A DNA stretch of 10,605 nt from Acephala macrosclerotiorum (Eukaryota > Ascomycota > Leotiomycetes > Helotiales > Mollisiaceae), in assembly GCA_014904845.1 (NCBI GenBank), contig MU119991.1, forward strand, positions 1 to 10,605, in the 5' to 3' direction. The stretch's first letter is position 1. Each line of letters opens with the position of its first letter. Under the pieces are notes generated by a model. It was given only the letters and a program-made list of their open reading frames with translations, ran no database searches and was not told the DNA's origin. The position numbers and the translations under genes are program-made. Positions 10,533 to 10,605 of the stretch are shown here, piece by piece.

Positions 10533-10605
10533 TATATTTATAATAATAAATTAAAAAAAAATTATTAAAATTAATATAATTTTATAATTTAATCATTAAA
10601 AAAAT

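Larger units (their letters stand above)
9061..10605. other. Ultra A+T-rich tract, about 97.4% A+T
   Basis: Hand counting gives only 40 G or C in 1,545 bases, of which 28 form 14 CG dinucleotides. Isolated C (about 5) and isolated G (about 7) are nearly absent on both strands. The left edge is sharp: the 240 bases just before it hold 41 G or C. No gene can exist here in any frame. The tract is built from T-rich and A-rich runs and A/T words, with a 33-bp tandem duplication, a short (TTTATA)3 array at 9346-9363 and an (ATT)n microsatellite. Its extent beyond the window is unknown. Candidates are an intergenic spacer, a centromere-like or replication-origin-like A+T tract, or the most eroded part of a mutated repeat; nothing seen decides among them. 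Confidence 0.7.

Noticed and set aside
1..10605. Numerous TATAAT- and TATAAA-like promoter matches
   Set aside because: At more than 90% A+T these occur by chance every few tens of bases, with no paired upstream element and no gene downstream.
1..10605. Bacterial or phage gene content
   Set aside because: No open frame over about 43 codons was found, there is a single GG so no purine-rich ribosome binding site, and no coding periodicity, even compared with the most A+T-rich endosymbionts, which remain gene-dense.
10441..10605. Telomere or CRISPR array at the right end
   Set aside because: The repeat is a plain ATT trinucleotide tract without G-rich units, spacers or conserved longer repeats.
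1..10605. Mitochondrial genome or control region
   Set aside because: The strand-skewed, A+T-rich composition is suggestive, but no rRNA, tRNA or respiratory gene is seen in 10.6 kb, and strong CG excess is not a usual mitochondrial feature.

Overview
The window is 10.6 kb of extremely A+T-rich DNA in which I can support no gene. By hand count, G+C is about 7% at 1-480, 6% at 2401-3000, 8.5% at 4801-5400, 14% at 7081-7500, 16% at 8341-9060, and only about 2.6% at 9061-10605. Every frame on both strands is closed every few codons, almost always by TAA. The longest stop-free stretches I found by eye are about 40 codons, and none has a start, a ribosome binding site or a recognisable domain. I saw no rRNA, tRNA, CRISPR array or insertion sequence.

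The few G and C bases are arranged in a very unusual way. Most G sits in the dinucleotide CG, and I found only one GG (8850) and one CC (7630) in the whole window. CG is roughly 6 to 50 times more frequent than base composition predicts, depending on the segment. In most of positions 1 to about 8300, the remaining non-CG bases are lopsided: C far outnumbers G on the plus strand (19:1 at 1-480, 16:1 at 4201-4500, 28:8 at 7081-7500). Weaker bias is seen at 2401-3000 (11:6) and 4801-5400 (17:10). The pattern looks like heavy C-to-T loss outside CG, stronger on the minus strand.

Layout: 1-7080 is featureless A/T sequence with homopolymer runs, one (AAT)/(ATT) palindrome, one A3T3-periodic inverted repeat and a few small CG-containing hairpins. 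7081-7640 is somewhat richer in C and CG and holds one weak candidate for a decayed minus-strand coding relic. 7641-8333 returns to featureless A/T. 8334-9060 is a compositional island, balanced in C and G (34:26 outside CG), with the only GG, the only CGCG clusters and a 43-codon open frame. From about 9061 the sequence drops abruptly into a 1.5-kb tract with almost no G or C, holding a perfect 33-bp tandem duplication and an (ATT)n microsatellite near its end.

Organism: not determinable. The lack of genes over 10 kb argues against a bacterium, phage or compact endosymbiont and for non-coding eukaryotic DNA. Candidates consistent with what is visible are an A+T-rich block of a fungus whose repeats were mutated by a RIP-like process, the intergenic DNA of a very A+T-rich lineage such as anaerobic gut fungi, an A+T-rich region of an insect with CG excess, or a centromere-like tract. 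A chemically converted (bisulfite-type) library must also be excluded, because G kept mainly within CG is its classic signature. I do not see a new gene system here; the interest lies in the mutational and compositional pattern.
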